Positions 38,001 to 49,000 of a DNA stretch of 64,000 bases are shown one piece after another (position 1 is the first letter of the stretch; each line of letters starts with the position of its first letter). This stretch comes from Pocillopora verrucosa (Eukaryota > Cnidaria > Anthozoa > Scleractinia > Pocilloporidae), in contig NC_089312.1 of the NCBI RefSeq assembly GCF_036669915.1, positions 23,094,404-23,158,403 of the forward strand. Direction: 5' to 3'. The notes under the pieces were generated by a model. That model was given only the letters and a program-made list of their open reading frames with translations, was not told where the DNA came from and did not search any database. The position numbers and the translations under genes were made by a program.

Positions 38001-41000
38001 ATTGTAAAATTTGGATGGCAGACCCGACCCGAATGTCCCAGCAGTCGTGTGATGTACCCCTTTTGTGCATTTTCTTCAAGCCTGTGGAAGAGGACAGGCT
38101 CGTTGAAGTTCTTTTTTTCCTGTACTAATATAGGGAGGGGTATGTATTTAATCGTTTTCTTGGTTTGCTTCGTTTTTAGCTCTGGAGCCTCCGAACAAAT
38201 ATGTGTGTAAGGTAAGAAACTACAACAACAGACTCACCCATAAGTCAAGCTCAGATTGCTCTTTCTTTTTCTTAACGTGCGAATGGGAAATGAGAAGAAA
38301 ATAATTTTTAAAAAAGTGGAAAAATGGCGAGTATTAATGTTTGGCTGTTGGAATATTACGACCCTTCTTTGATCCACTGCCTCAGCTTATATGCTACCGT
38401 GAGAGAGGTCGGGATAAACCCTAGATTCTTTGTGAAAGGGTTGTGTTAGAGATAACAGATCATTGTGTGTTGTATTTTTCGTTTTAGAATATTAATAAGT
38501 CATGATGGTCCCGTCTGGGCCATCGAACGTAAGGGAGATTTCCTTGTCAGTGGATCAAGCGACAAAACGGTCAGTAAATGATCAGCTTCTCAGTAGCTAA
38601 CTGAGTGTTTTTGTAATGCAGACCTCATTATTAGTATTGGTGATTAACACGATCAGGTCTTGTTCCATCTTGAGGTTCATATATGCAAATAAGAAAAAAT
38701 AACAGAAATCATAATACAGCAGAACACGTAAGGGCTTAAATTTGCTTGAGAGTTCCCAGTGGTAAACAACACATACCCTTGTCTCTTAAGTCGTTTCAGA
38801 CCTGTTAGGGTTCTCCATTAAGTACTCTTAGAAATACGAAGTACGGTTACTTATCAGTTTAACTTTTTGGTTAATTTGTTGCATTGCCGCTTTACCTGAC
38901 CTATGAATGGACATTATTTCCTCATTCAGGCCAAAATCTGGAACATTCGTCAGTGTAAACTCCTTTTCTCGTTGATGGGTCACAATGGTTGTGTTTTCTG
39001 TGTCGATCTGGATAATGAATGTAAAAAAGCGTTCACTGGCTCAGGAGACAGGGTAAGGTCCTTGCTTAATGACTAAAGATCTTCATCTCCACGAAATTTA
39101 ATTTTGCAATGGAAATATTCATATCAAGAATGTTTACAAACGTGTCTATCCCATCTCCTCCGCATTCGTCTTTTTTACCAAGTTATTTTCGTGATATTTT
39201 GATAATAACAGGTCTGCAGGTGGAGACTGCATCTTGTCCACTAGCTCCCTGAACGCTGGCCTGGTAGCATTTGAAAATGAAACTCAAAGGATCAATGACT
39301 TAAAATCAGTATGCGCATTCTCGATACTGTTCTCTATGCATTTCCCATATTTGTCACACATAGAATTCGTACAGCGATCTATATCTCTAGTTGGCGGTCA
39401 TTTCCGTTTCTCTTTTAAAATGTTAAATTCAGTGGTAATACCTTAGGGAGAAATTAGACGCTAGCCATTCTTAGTATCTAAAGTGTTAATCCCTGAAATC
39501 AGGGAGAGAACTGTGCGTAAGGGTAGATAAACACCGGGGGTAAGACTCAGACTATAGTTAAGGATGGTGACGATGAACGCAGATAAGAAATTATGTACTA
39601 TCTCTTGTCTAAGTTTTCCAAAAGGGGCAAACAATGACGTAGCTCCCTAAACGTAGATAATGTAGCCAACAGTCTTGAACTAATGTCTAATACAATAGTC
39701 GATGTGCTTTTTTTTGTAGACTGTACGAGTGTGGGAGGTGTCCACAGGTGGTTGTCTTTTGTCCTTCAACATCGGACAACTGTCTGGCTCCACAGTGACT
39801 GCTGTGAGTTTTGATCAGGTTAGTACTAACATACGGTTTTGCATATGTTTCACGTTCGTTGAATAATCCGGGCTCCAAAAATATCTCTCCAACACAATGT
39901 ATAAAAAATATATAATGAATTCTCCTCGGAAAATTCAACATTTTGGCATAATGATTGCCACTTTGTACATCATTTAACTCAATCCCCGCCTCTTCTGTGT
40001 AATATACTAAAACTAGAGAAAGACGGATAATAATTAGTGCCAAGCAGTCAACTTAATAAAGAAAAGAGTAAAAAAGGATTCGTTTATTTGAATATCCCCC
40101 AAACCCCCCCCCCTCCTCCCACACACTCGTTTAGCTGTATATATGACTTCTTCACCCATATTGAAGGATGGCTGCAACAACCTCCCATCGATAATTCGAT
40201 AAATTGTCGACAGTAAATTTTAACTGCCATTAATTTGCAATTTGTGTGCAGGGTCATGTAGTGGTAGGGTCGGGACAGCTGGTGTCGCTATGGAACCTTG
40301 AGACAGGTGCCTGTGTAAATGAGTTCAAAGGACACAAAGGAAGGTACGTCATGTATATTATATCGACAGCTATCAAAAAGATGCATTTACAGAATTTGAG
40401 ACTAATATGCATAAAGGTTGGACAGTGTAAGGAAACTGAAATCTATCTCACACTTTCAAACTTGGATTATTGCGAGCTTCATTAGATTTAGTCCAATGTG
40501 ACTCTCTTGTTTCACAACCCACACACTTTTTTCCCCAAGGTGATCAGCAGTCCTCACACTTCTTAATGATTTTTCAGGATTGAATCTATTAAACTGAAGT
40601 TCATAATGGTGAATGGGAAGAAAGAAGCGGGCCTCATAGTCAGCGCTGGTAAAGACGGTCTGATAAAGTACTGGGACATTGAACAGTAAGTTTCATATAA
40701 GTGTGCCGGTAGCAACTCTACAGTTTTTGAATTGACAATCCACATCGTTATCTTCCTTATTAAGATTTTGCATAAACATATTAAAATTGGTATTTGTATT
40801 TTAATGAAACTAATGAAGACATAATTTGGCAATCACGGAACTCAAAACTAACATGCCAGACTGCTTTTTTAACAAATGTAAAATTGATGGGTAACTTTAT
40901 TTAGTCAGGGTGGCCCATTCAGGTACATGGCTGTCTAACAGAGGAACCCTGGTTATTGATCAAATGTTACAGAGGGACCCTGGTTATTTATCAATTAATC

Positions 41001-41367
41001 AATGTGTTGTTCATTGTGTATTAATACTCATGTCATGGATGATTGATTGGTTGATTGATTAATCGGTTGATTGATTGATTAATTGATTGGTTGATTGATT
41101 GATTGACGTATTCAATTAATGACTTTCTGTTTGCCTGACTTACTGACAAATAGAATGGCGGACGGACCGTTGGACAGAGAGACGGACAGACTAGTCTTTA
41201 AATGAATCGCGCAATTTATTGATTGCTTCTTTTTCTTGCTCAGGGGTTCCTGTATTCAAACACTTAAAGGACACAAGGACAATGTGAACTGCATCCATGT
41301 GGATTCCACTAGGATCATCAGTGTTTCTTATGATCAAAGAGTACGAGTCTGGGATTTTAATTCATGA
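29005..41367 (+). CDS. F-box/WD40 repeat protein (SCF substrate receptor)
   Basis: Twenty-two exons, all in phase, about 702 residues: 29005-29106, 30761-30826, 31041-31172, 31805-31849, 32516-32607, 33470-33733, 34308-34392, 34739-34841, 35159-35241, 35477-35575, 35842-35914, 36010-36127, 36265-36327, 36495-36546, 36982-37053, 38180-38211, 38488-38569, 38930-39052, 39720-39818, 40252-40343, 40578-40685, 41244-41367. The F-box is at about 328-375 (YRDFIAMLPEQLAIRIFSFL; then WRRLASKDELWKAKC) and should bind Skp1. About seven WD40 repeats fill 410-702 (e.g. ATGSLDRTIKIWD, ISGSYDKTIRLW, FTGSGDRTVRVWE) and form the substrate-binding propeller. Both arrangement and F-box resemble FBXW7 and beta-TrCP, but I would not assign orthology. 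Before the F-box are a helical module at 22-72, a Ser/Arg-rich linker (about 115-280), and a second similar module at 288-328. Confidence 0.9.
32936..33075 (+). repeat. Degenerate GGGAT-rich repeat in intron 5
   Basis: GGGATCTGGGAATT, GCGGGATTGG, CACGGGAATC, GCGGGATTCGGGAA and CCGGGATG follow each other in an otherwise AT-rich intron. An irregular G-rich minisatellite. Confidence 0.35.
34961..35070. repeat. CT-rich polypyrimidine tract in intron 8
   Basis: About 110 bases of nearly pure C and T on the plus strand, between exons 8 and 9 of the F-box/WD gene. Possible triplex (H-DNA) forming sequence; also relevant to splicing of exon 9, 90 bases on. Confidence 0.7.
41038..41105. repeat. GATT microsatellite in intron 21
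   Basis: An imperfect (GATT/GGTT) run of about 68 bases within the last intron of the F-box/WD gene. Confidence 0.8.
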
Positions 41368-41385
41368 CTTCAACAGCAATAGTTG

Positions 41386-41391
41386 AATAAA
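41386..41391 (+). promoter_or_regulatory. Poly(A) signal of the F-box/WD gene
   Basis: AATAAA 19 bases after the stop codon at 41365-41367; a second AATAAA at 41742-41747 could give a longer 3' end. Confidence 0.55.
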
Positions 41392-42657
41392 GAGACAATA
41401 TATTGTTCAAAAATGCACTCGTTTTGAGTATTCCTCTTTCAAAAAATTGATTACCTTATTCTGTGTTACACTTCACTCTAACTTCTCATTTCAGTCGTGT
41501 ACTTTAAAGAAATCAGGCCATCGCGAAGAGTCAATAGTTATAAATAAAATTCTTTATATATTTAATTCGAGAAATTTAAGCTCTTATTTGGTAAAAATTT
41601 ATGAAGGAGATAATCATCTATTTCCACATTGCAAGAGTGTTTTGGCATTTTTGGTCAGATTGGTAGTTTGGTAACTTGAATCGCATATTTTAGCTGTAAA
41701 TAGTCTATTTAAATCCTGAGAATGCTGTGTAGATATGTATTAATAAAGTGATATGTCTTTAGTACACTGTGGTTTGTTAGCTCTCTTGTTACTTCTGAGC
41801 TGAAAGACCCCCTTCGATCACTCTGACTTTTTCTCTGGTTGGGCCATGACTTCCAAATCTGCAAGGGCATTTAGGGAATGTGGTTTAGCACTGTTGCTTG
41901 TGATCATGTTAGTTTCGTAATTCGGCGGCACACTTTACTGAATCTTTACTGCTGTCCCTCCCTCGAGCACAAAGGGTACAACGTCGCCACGATGCATCGA
42001 ATATATAACAAGTCTTAGTTCGTAAAAATAAATTGATGTTAAAAAAAATTAAATATCACTAGCCCTTCAGTCACCTTCGCACTAACTGACGCAGAGGGTC
42101 TCAACAATCAGCCTCTAGCTAGCTGTTTCCCCCTGCTCCTTTTTTACCATTATCCACCATTTTTGTCAAAATATTGTACCTCTATCACTATCTACCATAT
42201 CTTATTATTTATATATTTATCAATGAACCTATTCATTCATGTATTTATTGCGACATTTTTTACGAATTAAGGGTAGTTTATAAAATCGTCACACTAGCGG
42301 CGGTGGACTTTGATACTGACATGGTGTACAGCATTGTTGAGTATTGCGTGACGTTGCTTTCAGCACTTTACTTTCATGTTTATTTCCACTTCGTGACGTT
42401 CTTGCCGATAAAGTCCTGACACACGTATATGATATTCGACATTGGAATGAATAGAAATCGCTTCTACCAAAATTTGACACCTTTATCATCGCGGTGGTTT
42501 CACTGGACATTCAAAACACCTGGCATACTTTCGTGAATTTATCGACAATCCACATCGAATCGCCTTGGGAATAAACTGCAAGCGACGACACGCTTTAACA
42601 AGTAAGCCGCGAGAAAGACCTTTGAACATCGCACCTTGTTTAACAAGGATTTCGAAA
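41392..42657. other. Intergenic, no supported gene
   Basis: Contains the likely longer 3' untranslated region of the F-box/WD gene up to about 41760 and the upstream region of the hydrophobic protein at 42690. No coding exon seen. Confidence 0.4.
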
Positions 42658-42689
42658 ATGTGCCAGAAAGAAACACTACACAAAGCAAA

Positions 42690-43112
42690 ATGAAACGTGT
42701 AACCGAAACTAGAGTGAAGGGGAGTAACAGCAAGTGCAAAGGAATTCTCTCTGGTCTGAGAGTCTTCGTTGGGTCATTCCTTGCCATCGTATGTGTTCTC
42801 AAAGATATAGTTGGCTTAATATTCTTCGGAACTGTCCGTCTGTTCACCGAGTCGTGGCGATGTTTCATCCGAACTATTTTGAGACTCGCTAAGGAAATAA
42901 CAGTGTCTTCCATGAGAATGATTCTGGGTGGCGTTGAGGAATTATGGAACATTGTCATTGGTAACATTCTACAAGCAATAGACTGTGGCAGCCGTTTCTT
43001 CGTTCGCCAATTGCAGCAGATCATTACAATACTTGGCTATTCGGTTGTAGTGGTCGTGTTTGCTGTTGCTTACTTTGTAATTCGAATCATGAAGTCCTTC
43101 TTCAATCACTAA
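42690..43112 (+). CDS. Hydrophobic orphan protein, paralogue 1
   Basis: Single-exon frame of 140 residues from ATG 42690 (A at -3). A basic N-terminus (MKRVTETRVKGSNSKCKG) is followed by a hydrophobic stretch at about 19-52 (LRVFVGSFLAIVCVLKDIVG), an amphipathic middle with regularly spaced Arg/Lys, and a strong C-terminal membrane helix at about 112-131 (GYSVVVVVFAVAYFVIRIM). Its plan matches the intronless gene at 44054: basic head, long amphipathic centre, and a final helix that begins G-Y and ends near YF-x2-R-I. No family recognised. It may be a membrane-associated or membrane-shaping protein, but that is only inference. A 36-base upstream ORF overlaps its ATG. Confidence 0.55.
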   Translation: MKRVTETRVKGSNSKCKGILSGLRVFVGSFLAIVCVLKDIVGLIFFGTVRLFTESWRCFIRTILRLAKEITVSSMRMILGGVEELWNIVIGNILQAIDCGSRFFVRQLQQIITILGYSVVVVVFAVAYFVIRIMKSFFNH

Positions 43113-43189
43113 TCAGTGGTTAAACGAGATATTTATTGATTATGTATCAAAGTTCTATGAAGTAAACCGAAAATGTATGTAATACTGTG

Positions 43190-43358
43190 GTAATTTAGTA
43201 TTATCAACTGAGTTGATAACGTTTGATTAGCCACCGTAAAGAGTTCATGATTTTACGTTTCGAGCGTTAGCCCTTCTTCAGAGCGATTGGCGAAGGGCTA
43301 ACGCTCGAAACATCAGATTTTAAACACTTTATCAACTCAGTTGATAATACTAAATTAC
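43190..43358. repeat. Foldback (MITE-like) element with nested stems
   Basis: Outer arms GTAATTTAGTATTATCAACT... and ...AGTTGATAATACTAAATTAC are perfect or near-perfect reverse complements; each arm also contains the palindrome ATCAACT(G/C)AGTTGAT. An inner stem pairs TTTCGAGCGTTAGCCCTTC with CGAAGGGCTAACGCTCGAAA. About 169 bases, no coding. It resembles a repeat I recall as common in coral and anemone genomes. Confidence 0.85.
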
Positions 43359-44053
43359 CCTGTTATTCTCTCCTACCGACGCAGCACCACAGTTTCTCCA
43401 GAAATTTACCCCCTTTATTCATATGTAATACTATTTTGTCTATGCTAGCGATCAGGCGGTATCATGAGTGACGATAACTATTGGATCCAGTGAAACGAGA
43501 AATATTCTTCCATTATTGAACAGGATGGACTTGTTATCATGAGAACAATTTTGAAACCGATTACTGAAAAAGTAAACCGAGTTTTTCTACCACTTATTCT
43601 GGCAACGTATGTAAATCAATACTGTTTCTCAGATGTATTTGCGTGACGTGCATAATTTGAGATGACACCGCTCAATTATCATAACCTCAGCGTCCATGCA
43701 TCGTCTTCAGTTTCCTCGGCGATTGGGAAGACATCCTCACAGTTAAAAAACTTACACGGCCTGAGTTAAGACAAGATTGTACGGGTTATCCTTATTTATG
43801 ACGGCGAAAGCGAAAGAACGTCGAGGGTTCGGCTCGTCAAACTCGCTTGGCTTCGAAATATCCAGAGCGATAGGGCCGAACGCTCTTTAAAACGTCGAAG
43901 CGATTTCAAGCTTCTGAACACTCTGAAAGGGCACATAAATCGACTCTGGAAGTTTACTGAGAAATTTTATGACTCCTTTGAACTTTCAAAGTGTCTCTAT
44001 ATTTATTCGCAGAGAGAATAGACTGAGTATCTCGACTGTTTGATTCGCGTGAT

Positions 44054-44527
44054 ATGGCGCCAAAACGAGCGAAACAAACTGACACTTCCGTTGAACGTTC
44101 CATTTTCAAACCATTGCTTTTGCGCATTGGACATCTCATCGTGCTGCTCATCTGTAATTTCTACCTACTTCTGGTGCGTTATATTGGAGAAGGATTGCAC
44201 ACCTTACTGCAGGAGATGTTTGGTATGATTCACGAAGTGATAAAAATTATCCTCATGTTGGCAGCTCGTATAATATCGGAGATTTGTTTTGGTGCAGCTC
44301 TAGTGATTGAAAAGATAGTTTCTGCTATTTTACATCTATTCCTTCTTCTAATACAAGGAATAGGAAGATTTATAAACCAGGTGGCAAAAGGACTAGTGGA
44401 ACAGGCAGGATATGGTATTTCTTCTGCTATCTTTATCATCGTAACTTTGTATTTCGCATGGCGGATTATTCCAGTTTTGAAGCAAATTAATCACGCAATC
44501 TCTCTTTATTACAGCGTGACAGAATAA
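44054..44527 (+). CDS. Hydrophobic orphan protein, paralogue 2
   Basis: Single-exon frame of 157 residues from ATG 44054 in good context (ATATGGCG). A basic/polar head (MAPKRAKQTDTSVERS) precedes a hydrophobic helix at about 22-44 (LLLRIGHLIVLLICNFYLLL), an Ile/Leu-rich amphipathic centre (about 50-115) broken by Gly, and a C-terminal helix (GYGISSAIFIIVTLYFAWRI, about 118-138) with a short tail. Plan and the final helix resemble the protein at 42690. The stop TAA lies inside an AATAAA (44523-44528). I do not recognise a family; several membrane passes or a surface-lying amphipathic protein are both possible. Confidence 0.6.
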   Translation: MAPKRAKQTDTSVERSIFKPLLLRIGHLIVLLICNFYLLLVRYIGEGLHTLLQEMFGMIHEVIKIILMLAARIISEICFGAALVIEKIVSAILHLFLLLIQGIGRFINQVAKGLVEQAGYGISSAIFIIVTLYFAWRIIPVLKQINHAISLYYSVTE

Positions 44528-44528
44528 A

Positions 44529-46070
44529 AAACACTAGCACTATGAGTCGCCGCCAACAGAGTATAAAAAATTGACTGCTAAATAACTGCCAGTGAGGGAA
44601 GAGGGAGGAGAGGAAAGAGGTTTCATAAGATTATTATAGAACCTTAAGGGGGATCAGGTGAATTTTATCGAGACACAACAAAAATCAAAACGAAAGTGGT
44701 CCTCGCGGTGATGAAGAATACCCAACCCCCTCCCCTCCTCCCTTCTTTCCCCCCCCCCCTCCCCCACCGACGATATAGTAAGAGGAATGCAGGCCTCAGT
44801 AAAGCAATAAATGATAAATGTGTGACAAGGAGATACCAACTTTCTCAGTCTTCACTAAATATGAGTTTAAGTTATTTCATTAAGAGTTGTGGACAGGAGT
44901 GTAGTGAAGCTGGCTTTACTTGTTATAGACACACGTTTCTTTACCAGGGAAAGGTTGTTTGAAATCCACTGAATTCACAGCCAAAAATCCTGGATGAACT
45001 GCTTACAAATCTATTCGCTGACATGGAATCAAAATATCTGTATAAGCTGGCCACATTAGAACGATAGCCAACTCAAATTCTGTAAAAGTTTCCTTAAACA
45101 TCGAGACGCGCATCTCCGACGGATTGCTCCCTAATCGTCAAGCATTGGGGCTTCAGAGTCACTGAAGGCGTTTATTTGTACTGGTTTAATTCAAATTTAT
45201 TTCTTTACCTCTTAATTTTTTACTCGGGGATATAAGTAGCTCTAAAATATCAAATTTATTTCCCTATCTGTTAGCTCTTCATAATTCGAGAAAGAATATA
45301 ACACTCCGGCTCTTTGCACTCAGAGGACTGATTGGTGATAACAGTCATGTTAACGTATGCAAACGTTGTTTGACTGTGTAAAAAAATATTGATCGAGATC
45401 TCTAAACTAGCATATATCGCAACAAATAAAAATACAAATAATAACGATACAAGGACGCAAACAGCGTTATAGAGAAAAAAAACCAGAATAAGCGCAGATT
45501 TTGACCAGCGCCTCTAACTGATAAAATAATTGTTCATATTCGAAGTTAAGAGATACAAAACGTTCAGCGAGATCATTTGGATGGTCTCAAATTTAACTCC
45601 CATTTGACACACAAAAAACGCGATTCAAGGGCGCGTGGCTAAAGGGATTCCCAGGGTAAATTTTTGGTAAGAAGAGATGGTGATTTCGGGTAATAACAAA
45701 ATATCCTGCTTTACTCCTAAATTTCAACAAAACTCTGTTAACCCCCCGTCCTCCCCTCTGGCGTAAAGTCCTCTTTACGCACCACAATTTTCAAAACCAG
45801 ACTGTAGATTAGGTAAACTTTTAAAAAGCTAAAACACTCTGCGCGTAAGCTGTTAACCTCTCGCCATTATCAATTACGAGTATAATTTTTTCTCAACCAA
45901 ATTTGGCAATGTAGTTCGGCTGAAAGCGCGCCTCGACGCTGTCACCCGTTCTTCTTTTTGGCCACGAATTTAAGTCTTCAGAACTCGATTTCTAGACATT
46001 CCACGTTAACAGTCGAGATAGTTTAACCTGTTCTGCTAATGTCGCATTCAGGTGACTTTGTTATAATTTA
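44529..46070. other. Intergenic, no supported gene
   Basis: Tail-to-tail space between the plus-strand hydrophobic protein and the minus-strand ion-channel gene. No exon that I can support. Confidence 0.4.
44729..44768. repeat. C/T-rich low-complexity run
   Basis: Run of C with some T, including a run of about twelve C, in the intergenic region after the second hydrophobic protein. Confidence 0.7.
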
Positions 46071-49000
46071 TTACGCAACTATATTCTCCCATCGCACCGT
46101 GTAAATGCCAAAGTAAATCCCCAAAAAGATTGTGTAGGAAAGAGGAAAAACTATCCTAGAATACTTATCCAGATAGCAGATCTCTTCTTCACCATCCTCG
46201 ATTGTCTTTCTAATCATTTGAATCATAGAGGGTCGCCTATGAAGCTTTTTCAATTGATCCCGGTTTGGTTGTCGTTTAGGTTTATTGGTCAAATTAGGCG
46301 TGGGTTCTACGATTCTCACAGTACGCCCAGGCTTGTTGTGATTATTGACGTTAAAGTTCACAGGGCTGCCGTCCGTTCTTGGTTTACCATGTTGAAAATC
46401 ATATGTTTTGCTGCCTACGGATACTGACACAGAAACCTAAAAGAAAATGAAACTTCTCAGATATACATCATTTTAAGATGACGTAGTGATTGTCAAGGCA
46501 GATAGCCATTCCTTTTCCCCTCCCCACGACTGCTCCACCTTCTCATGCTATTAAACCTCTTCAGTAATACTGGATGTTGTCATTCCAATAACCCCAGGAA
46601 AGCTAAATTGTGCATCAACGTCCATTTTAAGGTATCAAAACTTGCAACGACACAAGGGTACAAAATTGATGTTATCATTGAATATATTAATTCAAAAGGG
46701 GTTAGCATGCTAAATTTTTTCCACATCAATTAATTCCGCATAAAGGGAAGAAAAGTCATGTTTTTTCTGTTAAAAAAAGTCGGTTCAAAAGATCTCCTAT
46801 AGAAGGAAACAAGTGTTATTATTTAAATTTAAAAGATAAAATGATCAGTTAACTTTGCTCCTCTCTACAAATTATTATTTTTTATCACTATTACACAAAA
46901 TACCTTTTCATCCTCTGAATCTGAAAACAGCAGCTCTGCCTCCCGCTTCCGGTCACGTGCCAATGTTTCTTTATTTTTTTCGTTTTTCTTTTTCTTCTCC
47001 TTTCTTGTCTGTTTCAAAACCAGCACGTACTCGATCAGGGTCATGAAGACAAATACGAACGAACCCAACAAAAAATAATCCACGGACTTGAGATATGATA
47101 CACGTGGTACATTATCATTCATAGAGCCTCTCATGAAACTAATGGTTAGAACCGTAGCTATCCCCAGTCCTACGCGGTCAGAACCATCGGTCTCGTCAAT
47201 CCAGAAGCTTACCCATGATAAAATCACAACGCAGATACAAGGTATGTACATTTGGAATATATAATACATCGTTCGACGCCTGAATTTTATTGTTGTAGTG
47301 AGACCTGAAAATCCCTCTGATGAATGCAAAAAAGAAGAAACGTTTTTGTCAGAATCTAACTTATCCAAAGGTATATCTTTTAAATGGTTACACAGTTGAC
47401 TCATTCACGGTGAGAACTATGAAATCGAAAAAGATGAGCTGGACATTTAATCGCTTTTTGGTGTTTTGGAGGTGTCGCTTGAGCAAGCAACCTATTTCTT
47501 TTTTATAAACTCACCTGAATGGTAGATTTGATGTTTTCCACGTCGTTTGGCTGACAATATGTCAAACTGGGCCATTTCTTTGTCGTAAATGTAAATGTCA
47601 GTTCCAATTTGTTGTTTCCAAGTTAAATTCAAGTCCTTGCTTTCGAATGAAACTAGAAGGCAATCAAAATGCCGTAGTTTTTAAAATAGAGGGTCTTCAT
47701 CACAATTTCAACATTTAACAACTGGTGCGAGAAATACACGCACCATGATTTTTGGGAACGAATTCACCTCATAATGCAATCAGATCCTCTGATACAGTCC
47801 GGCAATTCATGGAGGCTGCAAGGATTACGTAACTGGCAGCCATCGCCTTCGTCTGCTGTGGCCCAGGTGAGATTTCTCGACCTGACCTGGTTCAGTTTGT
47901 TAATGGTTCCCCTCTTTTCTCCTAAAGTATTTTCTATGGATTCTCTGGTTTTCCACCCTCCATCCGAAACAAACAAACAATATGATAAAAAAGTCCTGTT
48001 ATTACGACCTACGTTTCCTGGCCCGACGATCTCAGTGACCCTTTCATTGCCAAAAGACGTAACGGTACACATTCATAACTTTTAATCAAAAGTGCAACAA
48101 ACTCTTTCCAATTATGCATTTCGTAGTTTTAATTGATGATATTATTTAGCACTTACAGCTCTCAAAAAATAGGTGACAGATCTGTTCATCTAACGGATAA
48201 TCCCTGAGGTCCACTTTACAAGAGCTTCGAGCAGTGTATCTGTTAGTGAAAGATTAGGTCTATTTTCAATGCATCTGCCTCTCATTGAAAGGCAACCGAG
48301 GTGTAAAGCACTTTGTGTGGGGGGGGGGGGGAGGGGTATGTGAATGATCTTTGCTTCAAGCTCACATGAAAAATTTCCCTTAGAAAACCAAATCCTTTTT
48401 CTTTGTGCAAAAAAACAGGGAGGAGTCAATTCGGTCATCGTATTTCTGTCATTGTGAGGTAACGTGAGCGTAGTAACTTCTTGTGCAAAGATGTCACGAC
48501 ACCTCTTTGAAGGCTAAATTACTTCAAGCCACAACCACTTGTCTAAGTGCCTTAAATATCGATGTCTAACCATCTGTCTGTCTGTCTATTTGTTTATCTG
48601 TCTCTGTTTGTCTGCATTACCGAAGTTATTCCTTCGTTTTTTCCCTACCTTTATTTCTTCATACTTTTTCCTCGTTTTCTTTATCATGGTGCGTATCTTC
48701 TTTCGTTATGCGTGTAATATTTTACTTGTGCCCTACTTACCTCAATACCAGCATGATCGTTCCGTTTCCCAGATGGACCCAGGCTTTCTTGTTGACTGCT
48801 ATCAATTGGTGGATTTTTGTGTCGATTGAATTTACAATAAAGGTGTCTGGGACCCAGAGTTTGTCCGTTGCATCTCCACTCAGAATAATTGTTTTGTTAA
48901 GACCAAATCCTAAACGAGGATCACGCCAGAACTGTCCCATGTATAAGTCAACGGAAAATTCCTAATGAACACCAAAGAACTATCATTATGAATCAAACTA

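Noticed and set aside
39212..39446. Possible extra exon between WD exons 18 and 19
   Set aside because: Both candidate acceptors lead to an in-frame stop after a few codons in the frame that joins exon 18; exon 18 joins exon 19 at 39720 directly and in phase.
47764..48085. About 100-codon ORFs on both strands between channel exons 6 and 7
   Set aside because: The region lies in the intron between exons 48239-48157 and 47652-47515; neither frame matches receptor sequence or has fitting splice sites.
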